From Biscogniauxia marginata (lineage: Eukaryota > Ascomycota > Sordariomycetes > Xylariales > Xylariaceae): 64,000 bases of DNA. Shown here piece by piece: positions 1 to 13,795 of this stretch. Made by a program: the position numbers and the translations under genes. Every line of letters begins with the position of its first letter. Positions within the stretch are counted from its first letter, which is position 1. A model generated the notes under the pieces. It made no database searches, had not been told where the DNA came from, and saw only the letters and a program-made list of their open reading frames with translations. The stretch is from assembly GCA_022695795.1 (NCBI GenBank), contig MU404109.1:228962-292961 (forward strand), read 5' to 3'.

Positions 1-3000
1 TGTTTTAAATAAATTATAATTCTTTTTATAGCCGTTATTATATTATTTAAACCTTTTTGGATAATACTTCTATTTTTAGGGCTTTTATTTCGACTCTTAG
101 TACTTTCGTGAGTTTGATCGGTTATTTTTAAACTTCTATTTTCTACTTATATACTACTTCGTGTAGTAATATCTTTATGTCTTCGTTAATCGAAGTGTTA
201 TATACTATTTAAGTTATTAATAGTAATTTTACTTAGTTATTTATTTCTTAGTTAATATAACTTCGTAAGTATTATTTTATTATTTAATTTAGTTTTTTTA
301 TTTGTTTATTTATTTAAAAATAATACGTTATAAATAACTTTTATTTAATTCTTATTCGTTTTATTAAGTTTATTTAAAATAATATGTTTTATTAATTTAT
401 ATTTATTAACGTATTTTCTTAAGAAATTAAAAACTAGTTGTTTTATTATGCTCAATTTGTTAAATAATAAGAAGTAGGCATATTTCGTGAATTTATTAAC
501 GATTATTTATATGTTGTTATAAAGTACCCTTGTAATAAGATCTTTTAACTTAAGAAGTTTCACTACAAAATCCCATATAATTATATATTACGTTTTATTA
601 AGTATTTAAATTAATTATAATAATTTATATGGTTTATATTATAATGTTTTAACCTTATTATAAACGTTATAATTCTTTATAATTTTTTTAACTATTTGTC
701 GTATTTTTAAGAAGTCGAATTCTTCTTAAAATCGTTTTATCGTTTTAAAAATTCCTTAGTAACCATGTAAAGAATATTCGTGGAATTCTTTAACAAATTC
801 GTTTTATACTCGTTTTAATATGTAAATCTTTTCTTTATACAAGAGAAGTTCGTTATTAAATCCTTATTAAGATTATAACTATTTTTCTTTTTAATTATAA
901 TTTTCCTTGAAACGTTATTTCTAGTCTCTTATATTAATTCATATGTAAATTAATATAACTAATTCGTCACTTTATTATTTAAATATCTAGATATCTTTTT
1001 TATTGATTTTTGACTTATAATTTCCTTTTTTACTAAGCAAGTTTATTTAAACGTTTTCCTTTCCTTTAATGTAATAGATTTTAAAGTTGAATTTAAACAA
1101 GAAAATTATTTAACGCTTATATTTCTAATTAAGCGTTTATATTGTTATAAATCGTGTAAAATTCTTGTGATTTAAATAGATATCAATAGGTTCCTTAGTT
1201 TCGCTAAGCCATGGTTCTTATTCTTTTAATGCTTTAATAACTATTAATAGTTTTTTATTATAAATTTAATAGTTTAATTTAATACTATGTAGTGCTTTAA
1301 ATAGGTACGCGACTAAATACCATTTTTTATTATTTTTTAGTTACTTTAAAACTACTTTAATAGCGAAATTTAAGGCGTTTATCTTTAATCGTTTCTTTTT
1401 ATTTTCGTTTAGAAGTTTATATATAACCTCATTAATTACAACTTCCTTTAATTACTAAAAAACCCGTTTAACTTTTTTAATAAAATAAAAAGCTTTTCTT
1501 GTTTTCGTTAAAATAATTAGTTCCGTTAATAACTTAACTATTCGCCCGAAATTTTAAATAAGTTATTTAACGTAGTTAACAAAGCCAAGAAATACGCGTA
1601 CGTTTATAACATTTTTAGGTTTTAACTAATCCTTAATTATTACTATTTTTCTCTTTTAAATACGGATTTTTTCTAGGCTTATTATAAACCTTAAATAATT
1701 TAGTTTTTTAATATATTATTCATTTTTAATTAGATAAACGAGTAGATTTACCTTTTCTAGGGCTTTTAATACTTGTTTTACATGTTCTTTATATTCCTTC
1801 TCGCTTTTTAAATAAATTAATATATCGTTTAAATAAACAAATATAAATTTATTTAGAAATTTACGGAGAACCGTTATAATTATATATTAAAATGTAGCAA
1901 GTACGTTAATAAGTTTAAATAATATAACTTTATACTTATAATATTTATATATTATTCGAAATGCGGTATATTATTCGTGTCTTTTAATCATTTTAATTAT
2001 ATAATAATTATCGCGAAGATTTAGTGCTATAAAGATTTAAGCTTTATTAATTTATCCTTTTATAAGTTTTATTAATAATAATAAGTATTCGTTTTTCTTG
2101 GTTATTTTATTAAAGTGTTAGTAGTTAATTACTTATCGTTATACTAAATTTCCTTTTTTATTAATACGTTATTTCTTGTTTTTGTTAATTTTTGGTATTA
2201 TAATTACTAGGTATTTTAACAAGAATTTTAATTCTCGAATATATCCTTTATTAAGATCCTTTTAAATTCCTTTTTATAGTGCTTTTTATTTTTCTTAATT
2301 TATAAGATATATTAAAAACAATTTTAATTATTTTCCTTTTTTAAAGTAGATTTAATGGTTTTATTAGTTATGTTTTAATAACTCTTTTTTTGTTTTATTT
2401 TTAAATAATTTATAGAAATGAAAGTACTTACGTGGTATTCTTTTTGTTAGATTTTCAGGTTTAGTTACTTGAATTATATAGGCGATATGTTTCGTTTTTA
2501 TATTCGTTTTTCTAGAGTTACTTATAATACTTATTTTATAACCCGTAATAATTAGCTTTTCTTAATCTTGATTTTAATAAAGCGTATTTATCTCGAAATT
2601 TATTCGTAAGTTATTTCTTTTAAGCTAATTTATTTTAGCATTATATCGTGACTTAATATATATATAATATTAAAAATGACTTATTTAAGATGTTTTTAAA
2701 TGATTACCAAGAGAGGAATTATCTTTTTTAGTATTTTACTATTTTTATAACTAAATATATATTTTTTAAAGTTTTATAATTAATATAAACTTTATTTATA
2801 TACTTATAATATTTTGTCTTTTTAAGTTATTTTAATTAAAATATAATTTTTATTTATTTTTAAGTTTATAAAGGCTTTATATTTCTTTTTATTATATTTA
2901 ACTTAAGTTATAATGGTATTATTAAGTCTTAACTAGACTTTATATAAAGATTTATTATTTATAGCTTCTCGCTGCCTTACTAGCGAGAGCTTTTGCCGTT

Positions 3001-3598
3001 TTTTAGTTTTCTACGTCCTTTTTTTTTGGGTTTCTTTAAGTTGTTACGGCCTGAATGTCTTTTTATTTCTAGGCTTTTATAAAAACGTGTTTCTAGTAAT
3101 CGTTATTTAAATAATCTTTTTAATTACTTTTTACGTAATAAGGGGTAAAAGGTTTATCCTTTATATAAAACCTTGCATATTAAAACTTTAATTTTTTTTC
3201 GAGGGCCTTTTTATAGCTTAAGTCTATTTTTTTATTAACTCGAAATCTTTTAAGGTTTTAAATTATTTTCGAATAAAAGGTATAATTCTCGAATTTGCTT
3301 ATTAAAGGTAACTTAATATCTCTTTATAAGTTTATATAAATTTCTAGAAACTTTTTTTTTTGAAATATACTTTAACGATTCGTTTATAGTTTAATTTAGT
3401 CGCACGTATTTTTACTTATTATTTTATTAAGTGTTTCTTTACGGAGCCGAATAAATTAGTGTTATACTTAACTTGTTTTTCGAGCTATTATGGAAAATGT
3501 AGTTCTTTTTATAATTCTTATAATTTTTTCTCGATTTCGTCTTTTTCGAAACCTATTTCGAGTAAATTATGTATATTGCATAGTATTAAGGTGTAATA
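1..3598 (-). mobile_element. Ty3/gypsy retrotransposon, minus-strand internal (pol) remnant
   Basis: Very AT-rich sequence whose reverse complement matches the pol region of the plus-strand copies further right. Position 1 corresponds to about 14392 of the complete element (late integrase) and position 3598 to about 5844 of the outer element. The RNase H and reverse transcriptase stretches are recognisable but carry many TAA/TAG stops, as expected after RIP. The element continues beyond the left edge, where its 3' LTR should lie. On the right it is cut by the LTR at 3599, and its gag start and 5' LTR reappear at 18957-19516. No open frame survives. Confidence 0.85.
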
Positions 3599-3974
3599 TG
3601 TTACAACTAACAAGGATAAAACGGGAAAAGGTCACGTGACCTTGAGGGTCCCGTGACCTGAAGTGGGATTCTCTGTAACTCTCCCTGTGAATCCACAGAG
3701 AACCAAAGAGAAGATAAGTGTTCTCTGTTTATCTCTGCTGTATAAATAGATTGGAATCTCCTTATGTATCTAGTTATTCATTTTTAGTTCCTTAGCTATT
3801 AATCTAAAACTATAGTTACTTTTTGATACTATAGTGAGAGTACCTTGAAACCTCTTTGACGAACATAATTAATTAAACTAATTTTAACCCATTATTACTT
3901 CCAAATTAAGAAAACCTAGTATGTACTCACCTATGAAGTTAGCTGACTAGGAATACATAGGGAGGTTCGTCACA
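3599..3974 (+). repeat. 5' LTR of the outer gypsy element (376 bp)
   Basis: Starts TGTTACAACTAACAAGG and ends GTTCGTCACA, giving the usual TG...CA ends. U3 carries GGTCACGTGACC (CACGTG core at 3633-3638) and a TATAAATA box near 3740. This copy is only mildly AT-biased. It has one copy of the 50-bp GGATTCTCT unit that is doubled in the inner element's LTRs. Confidence 0.85.
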
Positions 3975-6900
3975 TTTTAATAGCTCCTTAATTAATGCTT
4001 AACATTGATTTAGGAGGAGGGACTTTCGGTCGAACCATCCCAAGATAAACATACCTCTTAAGACTAAAGGGCAATAAGAAAAGAAATAAATAAAAGAATA
4101 ACAATTAACAAGCTTTTAAACGAAAGCTTTAAATTCTTTTACGGTATAATAAAAGGGTTTAAAAGAATTAACATAAGAGTTAATTATAGTTATAGTTAAA
4201 AAAGAGTTATAAGAGGATACCTCGGAAGTTTAATAAGAAGAATCATTTAAGGAAAAAAAGAGGAGGAGGAAAAAACACTTAAAAAAGAAAACAAATAAAC
4301 AAAATAACCCTTACTTCTTAAAAACAAGTAACTAAAACCACTTTTAAACGATAACGACCCCGATAACTTAAACGATAAAAACAATATAATAACTCCCGAT
4401 ATAAAGAGTTTTAAATTAATTATACTTAGTAAATATAATAAGTTAAGTAATTTAAAAGGATTTTTAATATAGGCCGGAACCTATTTACGGTTTTATTATA
4501 GAACGATTACTACTAAGGAATAAAAGGTTCTCACGGTATTTTAGCTCCTCGTCGAAACTACCTTAACCTAGTTTTAACTAGTGTTAAAAGATTATTTAAA
4601 AAACGGATTAAACGCCTAAAAAGACATAAGGAAAGTCTTTAAGGATTATAAAGAGTTTAAAAAACAACTTAGGTTTATATTTAGCAATTTAATTCTTAAG
4701 TAATAAGCCGAAGCTCGACTTTATAAATTACGATAAAATAAAAAGGCTTTAAATTACGTTATTAAGTTTAAAAAACTCGTAAACTAATTATAACTACTTA
4801 TTAAAAGCTTGTATTACTTATTTTATTAAGAATTAAAAAACTATATAAAGAATAAATTATATAAGATAAACCTATATAAAGAAAGGAACCCAGGAAAGCT
4901 TAATAACTACGTTATAATAGTAATTACTATTAATAACGAAAACTTCGAACGGTACCTTAAAAAGAAAAAAACGGTATAACGAAAGAATGGCGATTAGCTA
5001 AAAAGAGGAAATCACAAAAGCGGTGCCAGAACTAGGAAAGGCACTAGAACTAAGTTAGACCTTATTAAAATTAATGTTACTTAAAAAAAGCAAAAGAAAC
5101 GAGATAAATTAACTATTAAGTGTTTTAACTATAAAAAAAAAGGACATTATAAAAACGAGTGTCGAAATCCTAAGAAATAAGAACTAAGAACAAGAGGGAT
5201 TCCTTAACTCGAGAAAAGAACTTTTAAAGCGAGAGTTTATTTCGAAAATAATAAAGAAGTAAACTAAATATTTATTATTATTATTATTAAAGTAAAGAAA
5301 AACGAGGAAGTTTTTATAAAAAAAGTTTATAAATATTATTAAGTTAATTATAAAAATTATTTAAAAGATAATTATTTATACTTAAAATATTTTATATTAA
5401 AATAAGCTAAATAAGGATATAACGAAAATGAATTACCATATAAATATAATAACTATAAATTAAAATACGACTTAAAAATTAAGTTAAATTATAATAAGTT
5501 ATATTAAAGCCATTATAATGATAACAAGTGTAAAACCTATTAAGGAAGAAGTTAACATAATAGCTTGAATTAGAGGTTTTATATAAATAATAACTGCGAT
5601 ATCTATTAAAACTTAAGAAAACATATATCGTTATATTAAAGCTTTTATATTAACGACGCTTATTAAATACACAAAAGTTTTAAGGACAAAACTAGTTATT
5701 ATTTTTAAAAACTAAAAAGTAATAATACGGAAAAAAATAAATGTATTTATAATAACGTCCCACAATAATTATATTACTTTAAAGCATGTTATCTTCACCC
5801 GAGTTTTAAAAGAAGTAACGAAGCAATTACTAAGGGTTATATATGTTACACCTTAATACTATGTGACGTACACGACTTGCTCGAAGCGGGTTTCGAAGAA
5901 AACGAAGTTAAAGACGAGTTGTGGGAATTATAAAAGAACTACATTTTTTATAATAGCTCGAAAAACGAGCTAAGTATAATATTAATTTATTTAGCTTAAT
6001 AGGAAAACACTTAATAAAATAATAAGTAAAAATACGTGTAACTAAACTAGGTTATAAACGAATTATTAAGGTATACCTTAAAAAAAAAAGAAAGTTTTTA
6101 GAAATTAATATAAACCTATAAAGAAATATCAAGTTACTCCTAATAAACGAATTCAAGGATTATACACTTTATTTAAAAATAATTTAAAACCTTAAGAAAT
6201 TTCGAGTTAATAGAAAAATAGATTTAAGTTATAAAAAAGCCCTCGAAAAAGAATTAAAGTTTTAATATATAAGGTTTTATATAAAAAATAGACTTTTCAC
6301 CCTTTATTATGTAAAGAATAATTAAAAGAACTATTTAAATAATAATTACTAGAAACACGTTTTTATAAAAGCCTAAGAATAGAAAGATATCTAGGTTATA
6401 ATAATTTAAAGAAACCAAAAAACGGCAAAGGCTCTCGCTAGTAAGGCAGCGAGAAGCCATAAATAGCAAGTTTTTATATAAAGTCTAGTCGGGACTCGAT
6501 AATACCATTAAAACCAGAGTTAAGTATAATGGAAAAAAGTATAAAGCCTTTATAAACTTAAAAGCAAATAAAAGTTATATCTTAGTTAAAATAACTTAAA
6601 AAGACAAAATACCATAAATATATAAATAAAGTTTATATTAATTACGAAACTTCGAAAGATATATATCTAGTTACGAGAATAATAAAGTGTTAAAAAAACA
6701 ATTCCTTTCTTGGTAACCATTTAAAAACATCCCAAATAAGTTATTTTTAATATTATATATATATTAAATTATAATATAATACTAAAAATGAATTGGCTTA
6801 AAAAAAGTAATTCACGAATAAATTTCGAGATAAATACGCTTTATTAAAATACGCTTTATTAAAATCAAAAATAAGAGAAGTTAACCATTACGGGTTACGA

Positions 6901-8094
6901 GATAAATACCGCAAATAACTTTAAAGAAACGAATATAGAAATAAAGCATATTACTTATATGATTCGAGTAACTAAGCCTAAAAATTTAACGAAAAGAGTA
7001 CTACGTAAATACTTTCGTTTTTATAAATTATTTAAAGACAAGATAAAAAAAGAATTATTAAAATATAGCTAATAAGATTACTAGATCTACTTTAAAAAAA
7101 GAAAACAGCTAAAACTATTTTTAATATATCTTATAAATCAAGAAAAATAAAAAGCATTATAAAAAGGAATTTAAAAAGATCTTAATAAAAGATACATTCA
7201 AGAATTAGAGTCCTCGTTAAAATACCCGGTAATTATAATATTTAAAGTTAATAAAAATAAAAAGCAACGTATTAACGAAGAAAGAAACCTAGTATAATAA
7301 CGAGTAATTAACTATTAACACTTTAATGAAATAACTAAGAAAAACGAATACTCGTTACCACTAATGAAACTTATAAAAGGACAAATTAATAAGGCTTAAA
7401 TCTTTATAGCATTAAACCTTCGTAATGGATATTATATAATTAAAATGGCTAAAGAACACGAATAATATACCGTATTTCGAACGATATATAAATATTATAA
7501 GTATAAAGTTATATCGTTTAGACTTATTAACACACTTGCTACATTTTAACATATAATTATAACGATTTTCCGCAAATTTCTAGATAAATTTATATTCGTT
7601 TATTTAAACGATATATTAATTTATTTAGAAAGTGAAAAGGAACATAAGGAATATATAAAACAAGTGTTAAAAGCCCTAGAAAGAATAAACCTACTTATTT
7701 ATTCAATTAAAAGTGAATAACATATTAAAAAACTAAATTATCTGGGATTTATAATAAGTTTAAGAGAAATTCGTATTTAAAAAGGGAAAATAGTAATAAT
7801 TAAGGATTAACTAGAACCTAAAAATGTTATAAACGTACGCGCATTTCTTGGCTTTATTAATTACGTTAAATAATTCATTAAAAATTTCGGGCGTATTATT
7901 AAACCATTAACGAAACTAACTATTATAACAAAAACAAGAAAGGCTTTTTAGTAGTTAAAGGAAGTTATAATTAATAAGGTTATATATAAACTTTTAAACG
8001 AAAATAAAAAGAAACGATTAAAGATAAACGCCTTAGATTTCGTTATTAAAACAGTTTTAAAGTAACTGGAAAATAATAAGAAATGGTACTTAGT

Positions 8095-8527
8095 TGTTAC
8101 GACCAACAGGGATAAAACAGGAAAAGGTCACGTGACCTTAAGGGTCCCGTGACCTAAAGTGGGATTCTCTATGACTCTCCCTGAGAATCCACAGAGAATC
8201 AAAGAGAAGTAGGATTCTCTGTTACTCTCCCTGAGAATCCATAGAGAATCAGAGAAAAGATAAGTATTCTTTATTTATCTTTAAAGTATAAATAAATCAA
8301 AATCTCCTTATGTATTTAGTCATTCTTTCTAATTCTTTAGCTATTAATCTAAGACTATAGTCACTCTTTGATACTATAATAAGAATACCTTAAAACCTCT
8401 TTAACGAATAACCATTATAAATTACTTAAACTAATCTTAACCCACTATTACCTTTAAATCAAGAAAACCCAGTACGTACTTACTTATGAAGTCAATTAAC
8501 TAGGAACACATAAGGAAGTTCGTTATA
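8095..8527 (+). repeat. 5' LTR of the inner element (433 bp)
   Basis: Begins TGTTACGACCAACAGGG and ends GTTCGTTATA, where the final CACA has become TATA by RIP-type transitions. CACGTG lies at 8129-8134. Two tandem 50-bp units (8161-8210, 8211-8260) start with GGATTCTCT and contain AGAGAATC, so each can fold on itself. Confidence 0.88.
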
Positions 8528-11500
8528 TTTTGATAGCTCTTTAATTAGTACTTAACATTGATTTAGGAAAGGAAAGGACTTTTAATTAAACCGTCCCAGG
8601 ACAAGTATACCCCTTAAGACCAAAAGGTAACAAAAAAAGAAATAAGTAAAAAAATAATAATTAACAAGCTCTTAAACGAAAGTTTTAAGTTTTTTTACGG
8701 TATAATAAAAAGGTTTAAAAAAACTAATATAAGAATTTATTATAATTATAATTAAAGAAGAGTCATAAAAAGACATCTCGAAAGATCAACAAGAAAAAGC
8801 ATTTAAAAAAAAAGAAAAAGAGGAGGAAGAAATACCTAAAAAAAAAGATAAACAGGCAAAATAACCCCTACCTTTTAAAGACAAGTAACCACCTTTAAAC
8901 GATAACGACCCCAATAACTTAAACGACGAAAATAATATAATAACCCTCGACGTAAAGAGTTTTAAATTAATTACACCTAATAAATATAATGGGTTAAGTA
9001 ATTTAAAAAGATTTTTAATTTAAGCTAGAACCTATTTATAATTTTATTATAAGATAATTACTACTAAAGAATAAAAGGTTTTTATAATATCTTAACTCCT
9101 AGTCAAAACCGCCTTAACTTGGTTTTAACTAGTATTAAAGGACTATCTAGAAAACGGATTAAACGCCCAAGAAGATACGAAAAAAATCTTCAAGAATTAT
9201 AAGGAATTTAAAAAACAATTTAAGTCTATGTTTGGCAATTTAATTCTTAAATAACAAGCCAAAGCTCGACTTTATAAATTACGACAAAACAAAAAAGCTT
9301 TAAATTATATTATTAAGTTCAAGAAACTTGTAAGCTAGTTATAACTACTTATTAAAAGCTTATACTACTTATTTTATTAAAGGTTAAAAAACCATATAAA
9401 GAATAAATTATATAAAATAAACCTATATAAAGAAAGGAACTCAAGAAAATTTAATGACTACATTATAATGATAATTACCATCGATAACGAGAACTTCGAA
9501 TGATACCTTAAAAAGAAAAAAACGGTATAATAAAGAAATGGCGATTAACTAAAAAAAGGAAATCACAAAAGCGGTGCCAAAACCAGGAAAAGCATTAAAA
9601 CTAAATTAAACCCTATTAAAATTAACGTTATTTAAAAAAAACGAAAAAAACGAAACAAATCAACCATTAAATGTTTTAATTATAAAAAGAAAAAACATTA
9701 TAAAAACGAGTACCAAAGTTTTAAGAAACAAGAATTAAAAACAAGAGGGATTTCTTAACTCGAGAAAAGAATCGCCAAGGCAAGAGTTTAATTCGAAAAT
9801 AACAAAGAAATAAATCAAGTATTTACTATTAGCACTATTAAAGTAAAAAAGATTAAAAAGGCCCTTATAAAAAAAGTTTATAAATTTTATTAAGTTAACT
9901 ATAAAGATTATTTAAAGGATAACTATTTATATTTAGGATATCTCACACTAAAACAAACTAAATAAGGATATAACGAAGGCGAACTACCATACAAATACGA
10001 TAACTATAAACTAGGATACGACTTAAGAATTAAGTTAAACTATAATAATCTACATTAAAGCCACTATAAAAACGATAAATACGAAATCTATTAAGGGAAA
10101 AACCAACATAATAGCCTAAATTAGAGGTTTTATATAAATAATAGTTATAATATTTATTAAAACTTAAAAAAACATATATCGTTATATTAAAGCTTTTATA
10201 TTAATAACGCTTATTAAGTATATAAAAGTTTTAAGGATAGAGCCGGTTATTATCCTTAAAAACTAGAAAGTAATAACACGAAAGAAAATAAGTGTATTTA
10301 TAATAACACCTCATAATAGCTATATTACCTTAAAACATGTTATCTTTACTTAAGTTCCAAAAGAAGTTACGAAGTAATAATTAAAGGTTGTATGTGTTAC
10401 ATTTCGGTACTATGTAACGTATATAACTTGCTTAGAACAGGTTTTAAAGAAAACGAGATTAAGGAAAAATTATAGGAATTATGGAAGAAACTATATCTTT
10501 TATAATAGCTTAAAAAACAAACTAAATACAACACTAGTTTATTCGGCTTTATAAAGAAACACTTAATAAAGTAATAAGTAAAAACACGTGCGACTAAACG
10601 AGGCTATAAACAAATCATTAAAGTATACCTTAAAAAAAGAGGAAAACTTCCGGAAATTAATATAAACTTAAAGGGAGATATCGAGATACCCCTAATAAGT
10701 AAACTTAATAATTATTTATTTTATTTAAGGATAATTTAGAACTTTAAGAAATTCCGAGTTAATAGAACAAATTTAAGTTATAAAAAAGCCCTCGAAAAAG
10801 AATTAAAGTTTTAATGTGCAAGGTTTTACATAAAGGATAAACTTTTTACCCCTTACTACGTAAAGGGTAATTAAAGAGACTATTTAAGTAATGATTACTA
10901 GAAACACGCTTTTATAAAAACCCAAGAATAAAAGGACATCCAGGTTATAACAACTAAAAGAAAACTAAAGGAGAAGGGACGTGGAAAACCAAAAAACGGT
11001 AAAGGCTTTCGCTAGTAAGGCAACGAGAAGCCATAAATAACAAGTCCTTATATAAAGTCTAATCGAGACTTAATAACACTATTATAACTAGAGTCAGGTA
11101 TAATAAAAGGAAATATAAAGCCCTAATAAATTTAGGAGTAAATAAAAGTTATGTCTTAACAAAGGTGGCTCAAGAAAATAAAATACTATAAATATATAAA
11201 CAAAGTCTATATAAGCTATAAAACTTTAAAGGAAACATATTTAGTTACAAGAATAGTAAAGTATTAAGAGAAATAATTCCTTTTTTAGTAACTATTTAAA
11301 AACATTTTAAATAAATCACTTTTAACATTATACACATATTAAATCACGATATGATCTTAGGAATGAATTAGTTTAAAAAAAGTAATTCACAAATAAATTT
11401 CGAGATAAACACGCTCTATTAAAATTAGAAATAAGAGGAGTTAATCACTACGGGTTACGAGATAAGTACCGCAAATAACTCCAGAGAAACGAATATAAAA

Positions 11501-13438
11501 ACGAAACATATCGCTTATATAATTCGAGTAACCAAGCTTAAAGATCTAATAAAAAAAGTATCGCGTAAGTACCTTTATTTCCATAAATTATTTAAAAATA
11601 GAACAAAAAAAGAATTACTAAAATATAATTAATGGAATTACTAAATTCATTTTAAAGAAAGAAAATAACTAAAATTATTCCTAGTATATCTTATAAATTA
11701 GGAAAAACAAAAAGCATTATAAAAAGGAATCTAGGAGGATCTTAACAAAAGATATATTCGAGAATTAGAATCCTCGTTAAAATACCCGGTAATAATAATA
11801 CCTAAAGTCGACAAAAACGGGAAGTAACATATCAATAAAAAAGAAAACTTAATATGGAGATAAGTAATTAACTACTAACACCTTAATAAAATAACCAAAA
11901 AAAACGAACACTCGTTACTACTAATGAAACTCATAAAAAGACAAATTAATAAGGCTTAAATCTTTATAGCACTAAACTTTCGCGATAAATATTATATAAT
12001 TAGAATAACTAAAAAACACGAACAATATATAACTTTCTAAACAATATATAAACATTATAAGTATAAGGTTATGCCATTTAAACTTATTAACGCACTTATT
12101 ATATTTTAACATATAATTATAATAGTTTTTTGTAAGTTTTTAAATAAATTTATGTTCGTTTATTTAGACGATATACTAATTTACTTAGAAAACGAGAAAG
12201 AACATAAAAAACATATAAAGCAAGTATTAAAAGCCTTGGAAAAAGCGAATCTATTTATTTATCTAACTAAAAATAAATAACATGTTAAAAAACTAAACTA
12301 TTTAGGGTTTATAATAAGTCTAAAGGAAATCCGCATTTAAAAAGGAAAAATAGCAGTAATTAAAGATTAGTTAAAACCCAAGAATGTTATAAACATACGC
12401 ACATTTCTTGGCTTTATTAATTATGTTAAATAATTCATTAAAGATTTCAGGCGTATCGCTAAACCATTAATAAAACTAACTACCCTAGTAAAAACAAGAA
12501 AGGCTTTTTATTTCACTAAAGAAGCTAAATAAGCTTTTCGGTAATTAAAAGAAGTTGTAATTAATAAGGTTATATATAAACTTCTAAATAAAAATAAAAA
12601 GAAACGATTAAGGATAAACGTTTTAGATTTCGCTATTAAAGTAGTCCTAGAGCAATTAGAAAATAATGGGAAATAGTATCCAGTCGCGTACCTATCTAAA
12701 GCACTACATAATACTAAATTAAACTATTAAATTTATAACAAGGAACTATTAGTAATTATTAGAGTACTAAAGGAATGGGAATCATGGCTTAGCGGAACTA
12801 AAGAACCTATCGATATTTATTTAAACCATAAAAACCTTACACGATTTATAATAACATAAACACTTAACCAGAGACACGAGCGTTAAATAATTTTCTTATT
12901 TAAATTCAATTTTAAAATCTAGTACATTAAAGGAAAGGAAAATATCTAAGTAGATCTTCTTAATAAAAAAGGAAATTATAAATCAAAAATCAATAAAAGA
13001 GATATTTAAATGTTTAAATAACAAAATAATAAATTAGTTATATTAGTTTATATGCGAATTAACATAAAAGACTAGAAATAACGGTTCAAGGAAAATTATA
13101 GTTAAAAAGAAAAACAATTATAGTTTTAGTAAGGATCTAGCGATAAACTTCTCTTGTACAAAGAAAAGATATATATACTAAAACGAATATAAAACGAATT
13201 TATTAAAGAATTTCATAAATATCCTTTATATAGCCACTAAGGGATTTTCAAAACAATGAAACGACTTTAAGAAGAATTTAACTTTCCAGGAATACGATAA
13301 ATAGTTAAAAGAATTATAAAGAATTATAACATTTATAATAAAGCTAAAACATTACGATATAAACTATATAAATTATTATAACCAACTTAAATACCTAATA
13401 AAACATGGAATATAATTATATGAAACTTCGTAGTAAAA

Positions 13439-13795
13439 TGTTACGAGACTCCTAAAGTGGGAAACGAGTGCCGCGCACGTGACCCCATCGAATATGTGAA
13501 TAGTGGGTGGGGCAACCTACGATTCAACTATTCAGTGAATTGTATGAGAGGAAGGACGAGTATAAGTAGATTAGAATTTCCTTGTGTAATTAGTCTCTCG
13601 TTCCTTAGCTATCAATCTAAGACTACAGTCACTCTTTGATACTATAGTGAGAGTACCTTGAAACCTCTCTGACGAACATAACATTGTGAATCCTTGAACC
13701 AATCTCAACCCACTGTTACCTCCAAATCAAGAAAACACAGTACGTACTCACCTGTGAAGTCAGCTGACTAGGAATACACAGGGAGGTTCGTCACA
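13439..13795 (+). repeat. Solo LTR (357 bp) inside the inner element's integrase
   Basis: Starts TGTTACGAGACTCC, ends GTTCGTCACA and is flanked by TAAAA on both sides (13434-13438, 13796-13800). The 3' half matches the other LTRs closely. The U3 half is unique (CACGTG at 13476-13481). Base composition is near normal, unlike the very AT-rich host element, so it probably arrived after most RIP. A single LTR with a clean duplication implies LTR-LTR recombination of a once complete copy. Confidence 0.92.

Noticed and set aside
8161..8260. CRISPR-like tandem repeat
   Set aside because: Only two direct units with no spacers, in a eukaryotic LTR. It is an internal U3 duplication.
13457..13639. 60-residue plus-strand frame
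   Set aside because: It lies entirely within the solo LTR, so it is not a gene.
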